From Rossellomorea marisflavi (GTDB lineage: Bacteria; Bacillota; Bacilli; Bacillales; Bacillaceae_B): a stretch of 64,000 bases of DNA. The stretch is taken from assembly GCF_022170785.1 (NCBI RefSeq), contig NZ_CP081870.1, positions 3,088,001 to 3,152,000 on the forward strand. The letters run 5' to 3'. The notes below the pieces were generated by a model, which was not told where the DNA came from, did not search any database, and saw only the letters and a program-made list of their open reading frames with translations. The translations under genes and the position numbers were made by a program. Shown piece by piece: positions 1 through 8,760 of the stretch. Numbering within the stretch: the stretch's first letter is position 1; every line of letters starts with the position of its first letter.

Positions 1-636
1 GTGAAGGATCAATCCATCCTCCCTGTCCACCCACTCGACGGAGAGTTTCTTGGAGGCGTCCTTGAACTTCGCCATGAAGTCGATGTGCACATCATCTTCC
101 TTCACCCCATCCCCTATGAGGAATACGTGCTTCAGTTCAGGAAGCTCATCCACCGGTACCCGCTCAAGGAGTTCCGGGGTGGTGACGAGCACCTTGGCTC
201 CGCTGTCCTCGAGACGATCCCTGACCGCCCCTTCCATGAAGGCTTCGAATAAGGGACCGACAATGGCACCGAGCTTGATGGCACCCAGGATGCTGAAATA
301 TAATTCAGGTGACCGTGGCATGAAGATGAACACCCGGTCCCCTTTTTCTACATCCCCGAAGTTCTTCAGTACATTCGCTGCCTGGTTGGACAGCTTTTTC
401 ATATCGGCAAACGTATATTTTTCATTCCGCTCAGGATCCCGGTAGTACAGGGCCACCTTATTTTTACGGTGGGTATCCGCATGACGGTCGATGGCTTCAT
501 GAGCCAAATTGACCCGGCCGGTTTCTGACCATGAAAATTCCTTCTCTACCTCTTTCCAATCAAATGATTCATATGCTTGATCATAATCTGCGAGATTATA
601 ATCCCCCTTCGTTACTGGTAGCGCTTCCACTTTCAT
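1..636 (-). CDS. acsA: Acetyl-CoA synthetase AcsA, N-terminal part (runs off the left edge)
   Basis: Only the first 212 codons are present; the AMP-binding signature and the acetylated C-terminal lysine lie outside the window. The visible part matches the ANL-superfamily acetyl-CoA synthetase N-terminus (residues 80-180 resemble the start of the AMP-binding domain). The enzyme converts acetate, ATP and CoA to acetyl-CoA in the cytoplasm. The start is the ATG at 636, behind a GGGGGA-type ribosome site. It is divergent from acuABC, the genes that in B. subtilis acetylate and deacetylate AcsA. That neighbourhood makes the identity secure although most of the gene is missing. Confidence 0.93.
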   Translation of the reverse strand, partial: MKVEALPVTKGDYNLADYDQAYESFDWKEVEKEFSWSETGRVNLAHEAIDRHADTHRKNKVALYYRDPERNEKYTFADMKKLSNQAANVLKNFGDVEKGDRVFIFMPRSPELYFSILGAIKLGAIVGPLFEAFMEGAVRDRLEDSGAKVLVTTPELLERVPVDELPELKHVFLIGDGVKEDDVHIDFMAKFKDASKKLSVEWVDREDGLILH

Positions 637-671
637 CGAGATATCCCCCTTGTGAATGAAATGACATTTCC

Positions 672-700
672 ATTATAGTATAAATATAATATATTCTCAA
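672..700 (-). promoter_or_regulatory. Sigma-A promoter of acsA
   Basis: Minus strand shows TTGAGA (695-700), a 17-bp AT-rich spacer and TATAAT (672-677). The implied transcript start is about 30 bases upstream of the acsA ATG. Confidence 0.75.
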
Positions 701-815
701 TTTTTTAAAAAATGAGAATAGAGAAGAATGAAGGAGAGATGATAGCAAACGTTGATCTGGCAAGGTTCTTAAAATATTCCAGAATAACGATTGGAGATAG
801 AATGATAGAAAAGTC

Positions 816-830
816 ATGAAAGCGCTATCT
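816..830 (+). promoter_or_regulatory. cre site (CcpA operator) upstream of acuA
   Basis: ATGAAAGCGCTATCT fits the 15-base cre consensus WTGNAANCGNWNNCW at every fixed position. It lies 47 bases before acuA and just upstream of a TATACT (839-844) that could be the acuA -10 box, so CcpA bound here would block the promoter. acsA and acuABC are CcpA-repressed in B. subtilis; the ccpA gene lies 7 kb away. Confidence 0.75.
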
Positions 831-876
831 CTTTCATGTATACTGATACTGAGGAAAATCAATAGGTGGTGGCCAC

Positions 877-1509
877 ATGGAATTTAAAATGACCTATAAT
901 GCAACAGAACTTAAGACAACCAAAGGCAGGATCGTCGTCGAGGGACCCATCTCGTCCGAAGAGCTGGCCAAACTCGATTTCCATGAAGACCTGACCGCAT
1001 TCAGGCCTGCTCCCCAGCAGCATAAAGCCTTGATTGAAATCGCCCAGCTCCCGGAAGGAAGGATCATCATCGCACGGGATGAGAATCAGGTGGTGGGCTA
1101 TGTTACATATCTCTACCCTGACCCCCTCGAGCGCTGGTCACAGGGGAAAATGAAAAATCTCATCGAGCTTGGTGCCATTGAAGTGATCCCGAAGTTCCGG
1201 GGGGCTTCGGTCGGCAAAACCCTTCTGAACGTATCCATGATGGATGACCATATGGAGGATTTCATCATCATCACAACTGAATATTATTGGCATTGGGATC
1301 TGAAGGGGACGGGTCTCAATGTGTGGGAATACCGGAAAGTGATGGAGAAGATGATGAACGCCGGAGGATTGGAATACTTCGCGACGGATGATCCGGAGAT
1401 CAGCTCCCATCCTGCGAACTGCCTCATGGCGCGTATCGGGGAGCGCGTGGACCCCGACTCCATCCAACAGTTCGATCAGCTCCGATTCATGAATCGTTTT
1501 ATGTACTAG
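877..1509 (+). CDS. acuA: Protein acetyltransferase AcuA
   Basis: GNAT-family acetyltransferase of 210 residues, the family's usual length. In B. subtilis AcuA acetylates the catalytic lysine of acetyl-CoA synthetase and inactivates it. The acetyl-CoA-binding motif A is visible at about residues 98-117 (ELGAIEVIPKFRGASVGKTL). The block around YYWHWDLKG and the SSHPANCLMARIG stretch also match AcuA closely. The start ATG at 877 follows an AGGTGG ribosome site; a second in-frame ATG at 889 is less well placed. It is the first gene of acuABC, 18 bases ahead of acuB, and has a perfect cre upstream. Confidence 0.95.
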   Translation: MEFKMTYNATELKTTKGRIVVEGPISSEELAKLDFHEDLTAFRPAPQQHKALIEIAQLPEGRIIIARDENQVVGYVTYLYPDPLERWSQGKMKNLIELGAIEVIPKFRGASVGKTLLNVSMMDDHMEDFIIITTEYYWHWDLKGTGLNVWEYRKVMEKMMNAGGLEYFATDDPEISSHPANCLMARIGERVDPDSIQQFDQLRFMNRFMY

Positions 1510-1527
1510 CCAAAGGGGGAAGCGACC

Positions 1528-2175
1528 ATGATCATTGAAGAGATCATGAAATCAAACGTAGAAACGCTCAGACCGGATGACTCAATCGAAACCGCCATCA
1601 GACTCATGAGGGAGAAGAAAATCAAGCATATCCCGATTGTGGATGATGAAATGAAGATACTGGGGATCATCAGTGACAGGGACGTCAAAGACGCGGCACC
1701 GTCGATCCTCAATGAACAATCTGCTGATTTCACGTTGAAAAACCCTGTCAGGCAGATCATGCAGAAGCAGGTCATCACCGGGCATCCCTTGGACTTCGTC
1801 GAGGAAGTGGCCGCGCTCTTTTATGAACATCGTATCAGCTGCCTGCCGATCCTGAAGGCCGATAAGCTGGTGGGGATCATCACGGAAACCGATCTGCTGT
1901 ATACCCTCACTCAGTTGACCGGTGCCAATCAGCCGGGATCCCAGATCGAAGTAAAGGTACCTCACAGGGCAGGCATCCTTTACGAAGTGGCCGGGATCAT
2001 CCGCAAGCATAATGCGAACATCCTGAGTGTCCTTGTGTATCCCGATAAACAGGATGAAAAGCAGAAGGTCCTTGTCTTCCGCGTCCAGACGATGAATCCC
2101 ACCCGCGTCATCGAGGAGATCAAATCGGAAGGATATAGCGTGTTATGGCCGAACATGCCGGGAATGCCGTCATGA
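1528..2175 (+). CDS. acuB: AcuB, CBS-ACT domain protein of acetoin/acetate control
   Basis: 215 residues: two CBS domains (about residues 4-60 and 75-130), then an ACT domain (about 138-205). CBS pairs usually bind adenine nucleotides and ACT domains bind small metabolites, so AcuB is probably a cytoplasmic energy or metabolite sensor. Its direct target is not established. An AGGGGGAAG ribosome site precedes the ATG at 1528. Its stop overlaps the acuC start by four bases (ATGA), so the two are probably translationally coupled. Confidence 0.93.
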   Translation: MIIEEIMKSNVETLRPDDSIETAIRLMREKKIKHIPIVDDEMKILGIISDRDVKDAAPSILNEQSADFTLKNPVRQIMQKQVITGHPLDFVEEVAALFYEHRISCLPILKADKLVGIITETDLLYTLTQLTGANQPGSQIEVKVPHRAGILYEVAGIIRKHNANILSVLVYPDKQDEKQKVLVFRVQTMNPTRVIEEIKSEGYSVLWPNMPGMPS

Positions 2176-3350
2176 AGGATTCCGTCTTCATTTACTCCGA
2201 TGACCTCCTCGGCTACCGCTTCTCCGATAACCATCCATTCAACCAGATGCGCTTGACCCTCACCCTGGATCTACTCAGGGAATCCGGCGCGATCGAAGAG
2301 GATGAAATCGTTAAGCCACGGGCAGCCACAGAGGAAGAGCTCCAATTGAACCATGATGCGGCTTATATTCAAGCCATCAAGAAAGCTGGAAAAGGGGAGC
2401 TTCCCCCAGAGCAGGCAGAGAGCTACGGAATCGGCACCGAGGATACGCCGATCTTCCCGGGCATGCACGAGGCCAGCTCCTTCCTGGTGGGCGGTGCCCT
2501 GGAAGCGGTCGATCAGGTGATGAGCGGCAAGGCCAAGCACGCCCTCCACCTTGGCGGAGGCCTTCACCACGGGTTCAAGGGAAAGGCTTCGGGCTTCTGC
2601 ATTTACAATGACAGCTCCGTCGCCATACGATACCTTCAGGAAAAGTACAAAGCAAGGGTCCTCTATGTGGATACAGATGCCCACCATGGAGACGGGGTTC
2701 AGTGGTCCTTTTATGATGATCCCGATGTCTGCACCCTTTCCCTGCATGAAACGGGACGCTACCTGTTCCCGGGGACCGGTAATGTGAATGAGCGGGGGCA
2801 CGGGAAGGGCTATGGATATTCCTTCAACATCCCCCTGGATGCGTTCACCGAGGATGAGTCATTCCTGTATGCCTATGAATCCTCGATCCGGGAGGTGGCC
2901 GAGTTCTTCAAACCGGATGTGATACTGACCCAGAATGGAGCGGATGCCCATTATTATGATCCCCTCACCCATCTTTCCACCACCATGAAGACGTACCGTG
3001 AAATCCCCCGTATTGCACACGAACTTGCCAACACGTACTGTGAGGGCAGATGGATTGCTGTAGGCGGCGGGGGATACGACATATGGCGGGTGGTGCCCAG
3101 GGCCTGGTCGTTCATCTGGCTTGAAATGACGGGCAGGACCGTCGGAGGCACCCTTCCTTCCGCTTGGTATGATCGCTGGAAAACGAAATCCGGTATCACG
3201 CTGCCAAGGGACTGGATGGATCCGCCGGGAATTTACACACCCATTCCAAGGAAGGCAGAGATCACAGAGAAGAATAAGCAGAATGTGGATAAGGCCCTCT
3301 ACCCGATCCGTCAGCAGCTCGGAAAAGGAGCGGGTCATGAAACTGGCTGA
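2172..3350 (+). CDS. acuC: Histone-deacetylase-family protein deacetylase AcuC
   Basis: 392 residues of the zinc-dependent class I/II HDAC fold. AcuC removes the acetyl group AcuA puts on AcsA and so reactivates acetate use. The catalytic features are visible: LGGGLHHGFKGKASGF with the paired histidines, VDTDAHHGDGVQ with the metal-binding Asp and His, and the LTQNGADAHYYDPL block with another metal Asp. I chose the ATG at 2172, which overlaps the acuB stop as ATGA and gives the usual MKDSVFIYSDD start. An in-frame upstream ATG at 2145 would lie inside acuB. A terminator follows at once. Confidence 0.95.
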   Translation: MKDSVFIYSDDLLGYRFSDNHPFNQMRLTLTLDLLRESGAIEEDEIVKPRAATEEELQLNHDAAYIQAIKKAGKGELPPEQAESYGIGTEDTPIFPGMHEASSFLVGGALEAVDQVMSGKAKHALHLGGGLHHGFKGKASGFCIYNDSSVAIRYLQEKYKARVLYVDTDAHHGDGVQWSFYDDPDVCTLSLHETGRYLFPGTGNVNERGHGKGYGYSFNIPLDAFTEDESFLYAYESSIREVAEFFKPDVILTQNGADAHYYDPLTHLSTTMKTYREIPRIAHELANTYCEGRWIAVGGGGYDIWRVVPRAWSFIWLEMTGRTVGGTLPSAWYDRWKTKSGITLPRDWMDPPGIYTPIPRKAEITEKNKQNVDKALYPIRQQLGKGAGHETG

Positions 3351-3358
3351 AGACATTC

Positions 3359-3387
3359 ACGCAGCAGATTGACCGCTGCGTTTTTTC
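3359..3387 (+). terminator. Terminator of acuABC
   Basis: CGCAGC at 3360-3365 pairs with GCTGCG at 3375-3380, followed by TTTTTTCTTT on the plus strand. Confidence 0.8.
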
Positions 3388-3438
3388 TTTCACAATGCCG
3401 GGAAGCTTTATGTTGTAAAAAAGACAGAAGGAACAACA

Positions 3439-3476
3439 AAAAAACCGATCCCCCTAAAAAGGAATCGGTTTTTTCA
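3439..3476 (-). terminator. Terminator of helD
   Basis: ACCGAT/ATCGGT stem flanked by A- and T-runs on both sides, so it could work in both directions. It sits immediately after the helD stop codon. Confidence 0.75.
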
Positions 3477-5798
3477 TTATCGTACACTATCCCCGGTCCT
3501 GATCAGACCCTCTGTCATGGCCTTTTTCAGAAAGGGGCTCGGTTCTCCTAGTGTGTAGACCTGCAGTTCATGCATGGCACGTGTACAGGCAGTGTAAAAG
3601 AGCCTGCGCACATCTTCTGTCCCGTAACAGCCCTCTGATGCATCATAGATGATGACGGCGTCGAACTCGATGCCTTTGGAAAGGTACGCTGGTACGATCA
3701 CGATACCTTGATCATGTTCGAGCGTCCCTTTTGTGAGGAGGGTGACATCACCAAAGTCGGAAAGGGCACTGAATGCCTCGGCGCTCTCTCTCGCCGTTTT
3801 GCAGATGATGGCGATGCTCTCATGGCCCGCATCACGGTAATGTTCGACTTTTGAGCGGACGGCGAGATGCAGTCCTGCCCGGTCTGACACCCATTCAAGT
3901 GATGGTGTTTCTCCGCTTCTATCAAATGGGATGATATCATCACCATCAGGAATGAGCGTCCGGGTAAATTCTATGATGGGCTTCGTCGACCGGTAGCTCC
4001 TCTTGAGGCTTATGGTATCTGTCTCCCCTTCACCATACAACCCTGTCAGCATGCGGAAATCCGCTTGCCCGCTGGCGTGGGAGAAGATGGCCTGATTGAA
4101 GTCACCGAGGACCGTCATCCTGGCAGCGGGGAACATGCGCTTCAAGAACTCGAATTGGAACGGTGAATAATCCTGGGCCTCATCAATGACAAGATGCCTG
4201 ACGGAGCTATTGATCTGGAAGCCCAAGATCAATTCTTTCAAGAAGAGGAATGGGGTGGCATCTTCATGGTACAGGTGCCCGTCATCGATGGCTTTTGCCG
4301 TTAATGCGCCGATGCCTTTCCAATGGGTCTGATCGAGGGTGTCAAAAAGACCTTTGTAAATGGCCACAAAGTCAATGAATCCAAATTCCCTGACAACGTT
4401 GCGCACCGGCTTCATTTTCTGTTGAACGATCAATCGTGCCAGCTGATCGGGCTCTACTTCGTAGTCCCCCACCGCTTCACGTTCATATCCCTTCCTCAGT
4501 GCCAGATGTGTCCGCGCATTGTGATAGGCCTGTTCACTCAGCATCTCCATGGCATCCTGCACCCATGGCTTCCTTCTCTCCCGGCGCGTTACCTCCTTCA
4601 ACTTCTTCATGATCCAGTCCTGCAGAGCTTCGAGTCGATTCGAAAACCTGAGATCCAGGGATGTTTGATAAAAGCGTTCCCGGATTTCCTCGGCCGTCAC
4701 CACCGGTTCACCCCTGAAGACGACATCCTTGAAAGCCATACCGTCTGTATCCAATGTGCTCCGATAAGCAAGGACCGACTGGATAAAATCTGCAGAAGCT
4801 TTATAACGGATGGCGGAAAGCCTATCCGGATAAAGAGGGTCAGCGTGACCCCCAAGGACGAATTCAAGCTGATCATACGCGTCCTCCACAGCGAAAGAAT
4901 CGCCGAGCCGGTGATCCAGGTATTCCTGGAAGGTGACCTGCTGCATGTTTTCCTCCCCAAGCTCCGGCAGTACATTGGAAACATACCGGCTGAAGAGGGA
5001 GTTCGGGGAGAAGAGGACGATCTGATCCGCATCGATTCGATTTCTGTATTTATAGAGAAGATAAGCAATCCGCTGGAGGGCTGCCGACGTCTTCCCGCTG
5101 CCCGCTGCACCATGGACGATGAGGAGTTTTCCTTGATCATGGCGGATGATCCGGTTTTGATCCTGTTGGATGGTCGCTACGATGCTGTGCATCTTTTGAT
5201 CTTTTCCTCTTCCCAAGACCTGCTGAAGGATCTCATCACCGATGGTGAGACTGGTGTCGAAAAGGGATTCTAGTACTCCCTCACGGATGAGGTACTGCCA
5301 CTTCCCGTTCAATTCTCCCTTGATGACCCCACCGGGTGTATCATAAGCAGCTGGCCCAGGCTGATCATCATAATAGACGCTTGAGATCGGCGCCCTCCAA
5401 TCATAGATCAGGAAATTCTCACCGGTTTCGTCAGTGAGGGACGATACGCCGATATAGACCTTTTCCTCTGATTCATTTCCGTCCTCTGTGAAATCGATCC
5501 GTCCGAAGTATGGAATTCTTTTCATTCTCTCGAGAGTGGCTAGTCGCTTAGAAGCGTGCCTATGGCTGCTCTGACTGGAGGACAAGGCCTGAGCCTCCTG
5601 GCGAAGACCGATGATCGTCTCCAAATAGTCATCGAAGCTGTCCGTATTCACTTTGACTTCATCCCAGAAATGTTTGCGCGTGTGAATCACTTCCTGTTTA
5701 CGCCTGGAGGTTTCTTCTTTCAATTTTTCAATTTCACCGTTTATCTCCTCCAGCACATGATCGACACGGCGTTGCTCTTTTTTGTACTCGGCATTCAT
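3477..5798 (-). CDS. helD: HelD-type RNA polymerase recycling ATPase (UvrD-like helicase family)
   Basis: 773 residues, close to the 774 of B. subtilis HelD. The protein has an N-terminal coiled coil (residues 1-50) that in HelD reaches into the RNA polymerase secondary channel. The superfamily 1 Walker A GAAGSGKT is near residue 235 and a Walker B-type VIDEAQDYSP follows in the second half. HelD removes RNA polymerase from stalled complexes. I chose the ATG at 5798, 8 bases after GAGGAG; the GTG at 5807 would sit on the ribosome site itself. In B. subtilis acuC and motS are direct neighbours, so helD is inserted here. It is a single-gene unit with its own terminator. Confidence 0.88.
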   Translation of the reverse strand: MNAEYKKEQRRVDHVLEEINGEIEKLKEETSRRKQEVIHTRKHFWDEVKVNTDSFDDYLETIIGLRQEAQALSSSQSSHRHASKRLATLERMKRIPYFGRIDFTEDGNESEEKVYIGVSSLTDETGENFLIYDWRAPISSVYYDDQPGPAAYDTPGGVIKGELNGKWQYLIREGVLESLFDTSLTIGDEILQQVLGRGKDQKMHSIVATIQQDQNRIIRHDQGKLLIVHGAAGSGKTSAALQRIAYLLYKYRNRIDADQIVLFSPNSLFSRYVSNVLPELGEENMQQVTFQEYLDHRLGDSFAVEDAYDQLEFVLGGHADPLYPDRLSAIRYKASADFIQSVLAYRSTLDTDGMAFKDVVFRGEPVVTAEEIRERFYQTSLDLRFSNRLEALQDWIMKKLKEVTRRERRKPWVQDAMEMLSEQAYHNARTHLALRKGYEREAVGDYEVEPDQLARLIVQQKMKPVRNVVREFGFIDFVAIYKGLFDTLDQTHWKGIGALTAKAIDDGHLYHEDATPFLFLKELILGFQINSSVRHLVIDEAQDYSPFQFEFLKRMFPAARMTVLGDFNQAIFSHASGQADFRMLTGLYGEGETDTISLKRSYRSTKPIIEFTRTLIPDGDDIIPFDRSGETPSLEWVSDRAGLHLAVRSKVEHYRDAGHESIAIICKTARESAEAFSALSDFGDVTLLTKGTLEHDQGIVIVPAYLSKGIEFDAVIIYDASEGCYGTEDVRRLFYTACTRAMHELQVYTLGEPSPFLKKAMTEGLIRTGDSVR

Positions 5799-5831
5799 AG
5801 CATTCACTCCTCGGAATCGTTTAGATAAGGG

Positions 5832-5861
5832 TTGACACGAATCGTGTTTGCACTGTATAAT
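5832..5861 (+). promoter_or_regulatory. Near-consensus sigma-A promoter with a palindrome in the -35/spacer, no obvious gene downstream
   Basis: TTGACA (5832-5837), 18-bp spacer, TATAAT (5856-5861). A perfect 13-bp dyad, ACACGAATCGTGT (5835-5847), overlaps the -35 box and looks like an operator. The promoter points away from helD towards the convergent end of motS. Confidence 0.6.
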
Positions 5862-5867
5862 TATAAT

Positions 5868-5987
5868 AAGGATAACTAATACCTAAATTAATTAACAGCG
5901 CATATCTATCTAACTTTATCACATAATCGATTAGGTGACAATATAAAAAAGAGTGACGTTCATGAAAATGGACGTCACTCTTTTTTT
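5868..5987 (+). ncRNA. Candidate small RNA between helD and motS
   Basis: Predicted transcript of about 120 nt from the promoter at 5832-5861 to the strong hairpin at 5951-5980 followed by seven T. No credible open reading frame with a ribosome site lies inside. It contains a 20-bp near-palindrome at 5919-5938 (TCAC...GTGA around TAATCGATTA). This is inference from promoter plus terminator only; no known RNA family was recognised. Confidence 0.4.
5945..5987. terminator. Bidirectional terminator after motS
   Basis: Nine-bp stem GAGTGACGT/ACGTCACTC (5951-5980) with a T-run on each strand. The motS stop codon lies in its T-run. Confidence 0.85.
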
Positions 5988-6651
5988 AGTTTTCTTTGTA
6001 GGCAGGATCGGTCACGATGATCTCCACCCTGCGGTTCTTCTGCATATGGGCATCGGAATCATTCGGTTCCACAGGCATGGTATCTCCGTAGCCGATGGCG
6101 ATGAACCGCTCAGGATCCAGTCCATTTTCGTTCACCAGGTACCGGATGACACTGCTGGCCCTGGCGGTTGAAAGTTCCCAGTTCGATGGATAGCGATAGG
6201 TGGAGATGGGGCGATTATCAGTATGTCCTTCCACGTCCACCTTGTTCGGCAGTTCTTCAAGAAGCCCTGCGACCATATCGAGGAAAGGAAAGGCAGAGTC
6301 AAGGACTTCGGCATCCCCTGTTTCAAAAAGGGCCTGCTCTTGAAGAACGAGGACGACACCCCTGTCCGTCCGTTCAGCCTTGATGCCATCTTCCATATCA
6401 TGTTCCTTCAGATAGGCCTTCACATTTTTCAAGACCACATCTAGATCACTTGTACTTCCATCCGGAATGATGGACGCACCCTGAAATGAATCGACGATGG
6501 ATTCGAACTTTCCCTTATCGATCTGCGACATGGAGAAAAGCAGGATGAAAAATACGAGGATCAGGGTGACCATATCCGAAAATGTGACCATCCAGGCAGG
6601 AGTCCGGGGAGATTCTTCTTCCTTACTCCTACGCCTCATCAACGGAATCAC
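5986..6651 (-). CDS. motS: Sodium-type flagellar stator subunit MotS
   Basis: 221-residue MotB-family protein. There is one membrane segment at residues 20-40 containing the ion-binding aspartate (TFSDMVTLILVFF, Asp26). A C-terminal OmpA/MotB peptidoglycan-anchoring domain follows, with VEGHTDNRPI and NWELSTARA. With MotP it forms the sodium-driven stator of the flagellar motor. The start at 6651 is a GTG behind AAGGA with short spacing; an in-frame ATG at 6639 has no ribosome site. It overlaps the end of motP by about 23 bases, so the pair is one translation unit. Confidence 0.93.
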   Translation of the reverse strand: MIPLMRRRSKEEESPRTPAWMVTFSDMVTLILVFFILLFSMSQIDKGKFESIVDSFQGASIIPDGSTSDLDVVLKNVKAYLKEHDMEDGIKAERTDRGVVLVLQEQALFETGDAEVLDSAFPFLDMVAGLLEELPNKVDVEGHTDNRPISTYRYPSNWELSTARASSVIRYLVNENGLDPERFIAIGYGDTMPVEPNDSDAHMQKNRRVEIIVTDPAYKEN

Positions 6652-7438
6652 GTTCCTTCAATCGATATGTAGTCAATTCTTCTCCTGATAGGAAGACCGT
6701 CAGCTTCTCTTCAAGGACCCTCGGGTTTTGCCCTGATTGGAGACCCATCACGGCCTCGATGACGATCTGCTTCATGAACACTTCCTTTTCAGTCTTCATG
6801 GCAAGCTTCGATGCCATGGGGATGAAGACCAGGTTGGCCAACAGCGTCCCATACAGGGTCGTCAGCAGGGCAACGGCCATATTGGGTCCGAGGGATGACG
6901 GGTCGCTGAGGTTCTGGAGCATGAGGACAAGTCCGATCAGAGTTCCGATCATCCCCCATGCAGGAGCATACTCCCCTGCTTTATCTAGCAGTCTCTTATT
7001 CTTGCGATGACGCTCTTCAAGGGCAATGATCTCGGTATTCAGGATATCTGTGATGACATCCGATTCGATTCCATCCACGGCAAGGAGGACTCCCTTCCTG
7101 ATGAACGGATCCTTGATTTCTTCGACCTCTGTTTCCAAGGAAAGAAGCCCTTCCCTCCTCGCTTTGTCTGAAAGGGACACAAATGTGGAAATCAAGTCTT
7201 GTGTATCATGTTCCTGTACCTTGAACGACTCTCCCATCACTCTTCCCAGCTGCTTCAATTCACTGAAGGAAAAGCTGACCAGCATGGCTCCGATCAAGCC
7301 GCCGATGACCACCAGGATGGATGGAATATTGATAAAGGATGCAAAACTATCGGGACCTGCATTGGTAAGGATGGCGACACCGACGAATACAATCCCCAAG
7401 ACGACGCCTAAAGGTGTAAGCATATCAAGCTTCTTCAT
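6629..7438 (-). CDS. motP: Sodium-type flagellar stator subunit MotP
   Basis: MotA-family membrane protein of 269 residues with two hydrophobic segments near the N-terminus (PLGVVLGIVFVGVAI, NIPSILVVIGGLIGAMLVSF) and two near residues 150-210, separated by a charged cytoplasmic loop. It partners MotS; conductance of sodium is inferred from the close match to B. subtilis MotPS. The ATG at 7438 sits 7 bases after AGGGAG; an ATG directly upstream (7441) cannot be excluded. It lies downstream of ccpA behind an intrinsic terminator, so expression probably depends on readthrough. Confidence 0.92.
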   Translation of the reverse strand: MKKLDMLTPLGVVLGIVFVGVAILTNAGPDSFASFINIPSILVVIGGLIGAMLVSFSFSELKQLGRVMGESFKVQEHDTQDLISTFVSLSDKARREGLLSLETEVEEIKDPFIRKGVLLAVDGIESDVITDILNTEIIALEERHRKNKRLLDKAGEYAPAWGMIGTLIGLVLMLQNLSDPSSLGPNMAVALLTTLYGTLLANLVFIPMASKLAMKTEKEVFMKQIVIEAVMGLQSGQNPRVLEEKLTVFLSGEELTTYRLKERDSVDEA

Positions 7439-7460
7439 CATGACTCTCCCTGCAAAAAAA

Positions 7461-7503
7461 ATAAAATCCTGCCTTCCGGTCAAAAGAGGACGGAAGGCAG
7501 GAT
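7461..7503 (-). terminator. Terminator between ccpA and motPS
   Basis: Perfect 13-bp stem ATCCTGCCTTCCG/CGGAAGGCAGGAT with a T-rich tail on the minus strand, 28 bases before the motP start. A stem-loop in this position limits motPS expression in B. subtilis. Confidence 0.88.
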
Positions 7504-7537
7504 CAGCCTTCCAGACCTATCTAACCAGTTTACAGCA

Positions 7538-8536
7538 TTATTTGGTTGAATTACGGTATTCGATGCGATGAGGAAGCACAACGGCTGCTTCATCGACCGT
7601 TTCCTTGTTCATGTACTTCGTCAAGAGTCTCATGGCCACGGCACCTATATCATAAAGCGGCTGCACGACGGACGTGAGCTGCGGACGTACCATGAGGGCA
7701 AGTCGTGTATTATCGAACGAGATGATTTCCACTTCATCCGGAATGGAAACACCGGCATCCTGCGCGCCGTGTACGACACCGAGGGCCGTTTCATCATTCC
7801 CTACGAAGACGGCAGTCGGCTTGTCCGATAGCTCAGAGAACTTCTGCCATGCTTCAAGTCCTGAATCATACGTGTATTCCCCTTCGATGACCAATTCATC
7901 ATTGTATTCGATTCCTGCTTGCGCAAGGGCTTCACGGTATCCTTCAAGCTTGAACTTCATATTGATCGTGTCATGGAACGGACCGCTTACGAATCCGATG
8001 CGTTCATGCCCCTTATCGAGGAGATCCTTCACGGCATCGTAAGTCGCCGCTTTGTAGTCGATGTTGACGGAAGGGACTTTATTTGTCTCTTCAACCGCTC
8101 CAGCAAGGACGATCGGCACTGGTGAACGCTCGAATTCCTGTACATGTTCTTCGGATATATGTCCACCGAGGAACAGGATGCCGTCCACTTGTTTCCCGAG
8201 CAGCGTATTGAGGAGATGAAGCTCCTTCTCTGCATTCTGATCAGAGTTGCTCAAGATGATGTTGTACTTGTACATGGTGGCGATGTCTTCGATCCCACGG
8301 GCAAGCTCCGCGTAGAAGATGTTGGAGATATCAGGGATGATGACTCCGACAGTCGTCGTCTTCTTGCTCGCAAGACCACGTGCAACCGCATTCGGACGGT
8401 AGCCGAGTCGATCGATGACCTCAAGTACCTTCTTCCTTGTTGCAGGCTTTACGTTGGGATTTCCGTTGACCACACGTGAAACCGTGGCCATTGATACATT
8501 TGCTTCTCTTGCTACGTCATATATTGTCACGTTCAT
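7538..8536 (-). CDS. ccpA: Catabolite control protein CcpA
   Basis: LacI/GalR-family repressor of 332 residues. The N-terminal helix-turn-helix and hinge ([20 protein letters not shown], then [14 protein letters not shown]) are nearly identical to B. subtilis CcpA. The periplasmic-binding-protein-like core carries the HPr-Ser-P contact region. With HPr-Ser-P it binds cre sites to repress carbon-catabolite genes and activate overflow metabolism. I chose the ATG at 8536; a GTG at 8545 would overlap the GGAG ribosome site. Candidate targets in this window are the cre sites near acuA (816) and before the GntP permease (52210). Confidence 0.97.
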   Translation of the reverse strand: MNVTIYDVAREANVSMATVSRVVNGNPNVKPATRKKVLEVIDRLGYRPNAVARGLASKKTTTVGVIIPDISNIFYAELARGIEDIATMYKYNIILSNSDQNAEKELHLLNTLLGKQVDGILFLGGHISEEHVQEFERSPVPIVLAGAVEETNKVPSVNIDYKAATYDAVKDLLDKGHERIGFVSGPFHDTINMKFKLEGYREALAQAGIEYNDELVIEGEYTYDSGLEAWQKFSELSDKPTAVFVGNDETALGVVHGAQDAGVSIPDEVEIISFDNTRLALMVRPQLTSVVQPLYDIGAVAMRLLTKYMNKETVDEAAVVLPHRIEYRNSTK

Positions 8537-8664
8537 TGCAAACACGCTCCTTTACTCATAACCATTTACCTTATTTTACACCAAATAAACCTGGAGAGCG
8601 ATTACAGGACTTTGTTACATTATGCACAAGTTAGCATCCACTCATAAGTTCGATTAGTGTATAC

Positions 8665-8722
8665 AGTATATTTATCTGCAATCACGTACATAATCATACG
8701 ATAGTATATTTATTCCTGCAAT
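8665..8722. repeat. Direct repeat in the ccpA upstream region
   Basis: Two copies of a motif, 8665-8682 (AGTATATTTATCTGCAAT) and 8703-8722 (AGTATATTTATTCCTGCAAT), 38 bases apart and differing by a two-base insertion. On the minus strand each starts TTGCAG like a -35 box; the outer one gives TTGCAG-N17-TATGAT. They may be tandem promoters or a regulator site for ccpA. Confidence 0.5.
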
Positions 8723-8760
8723 GACTCTGCATCAATTCGTGAAAAAAATTCCATGAAAAC

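Noticed and set aside
4323..5273. 316-codon plus frame antisense to helD
   Set aside because: Shadow frame; helD has intact motifs across the whole stretch.
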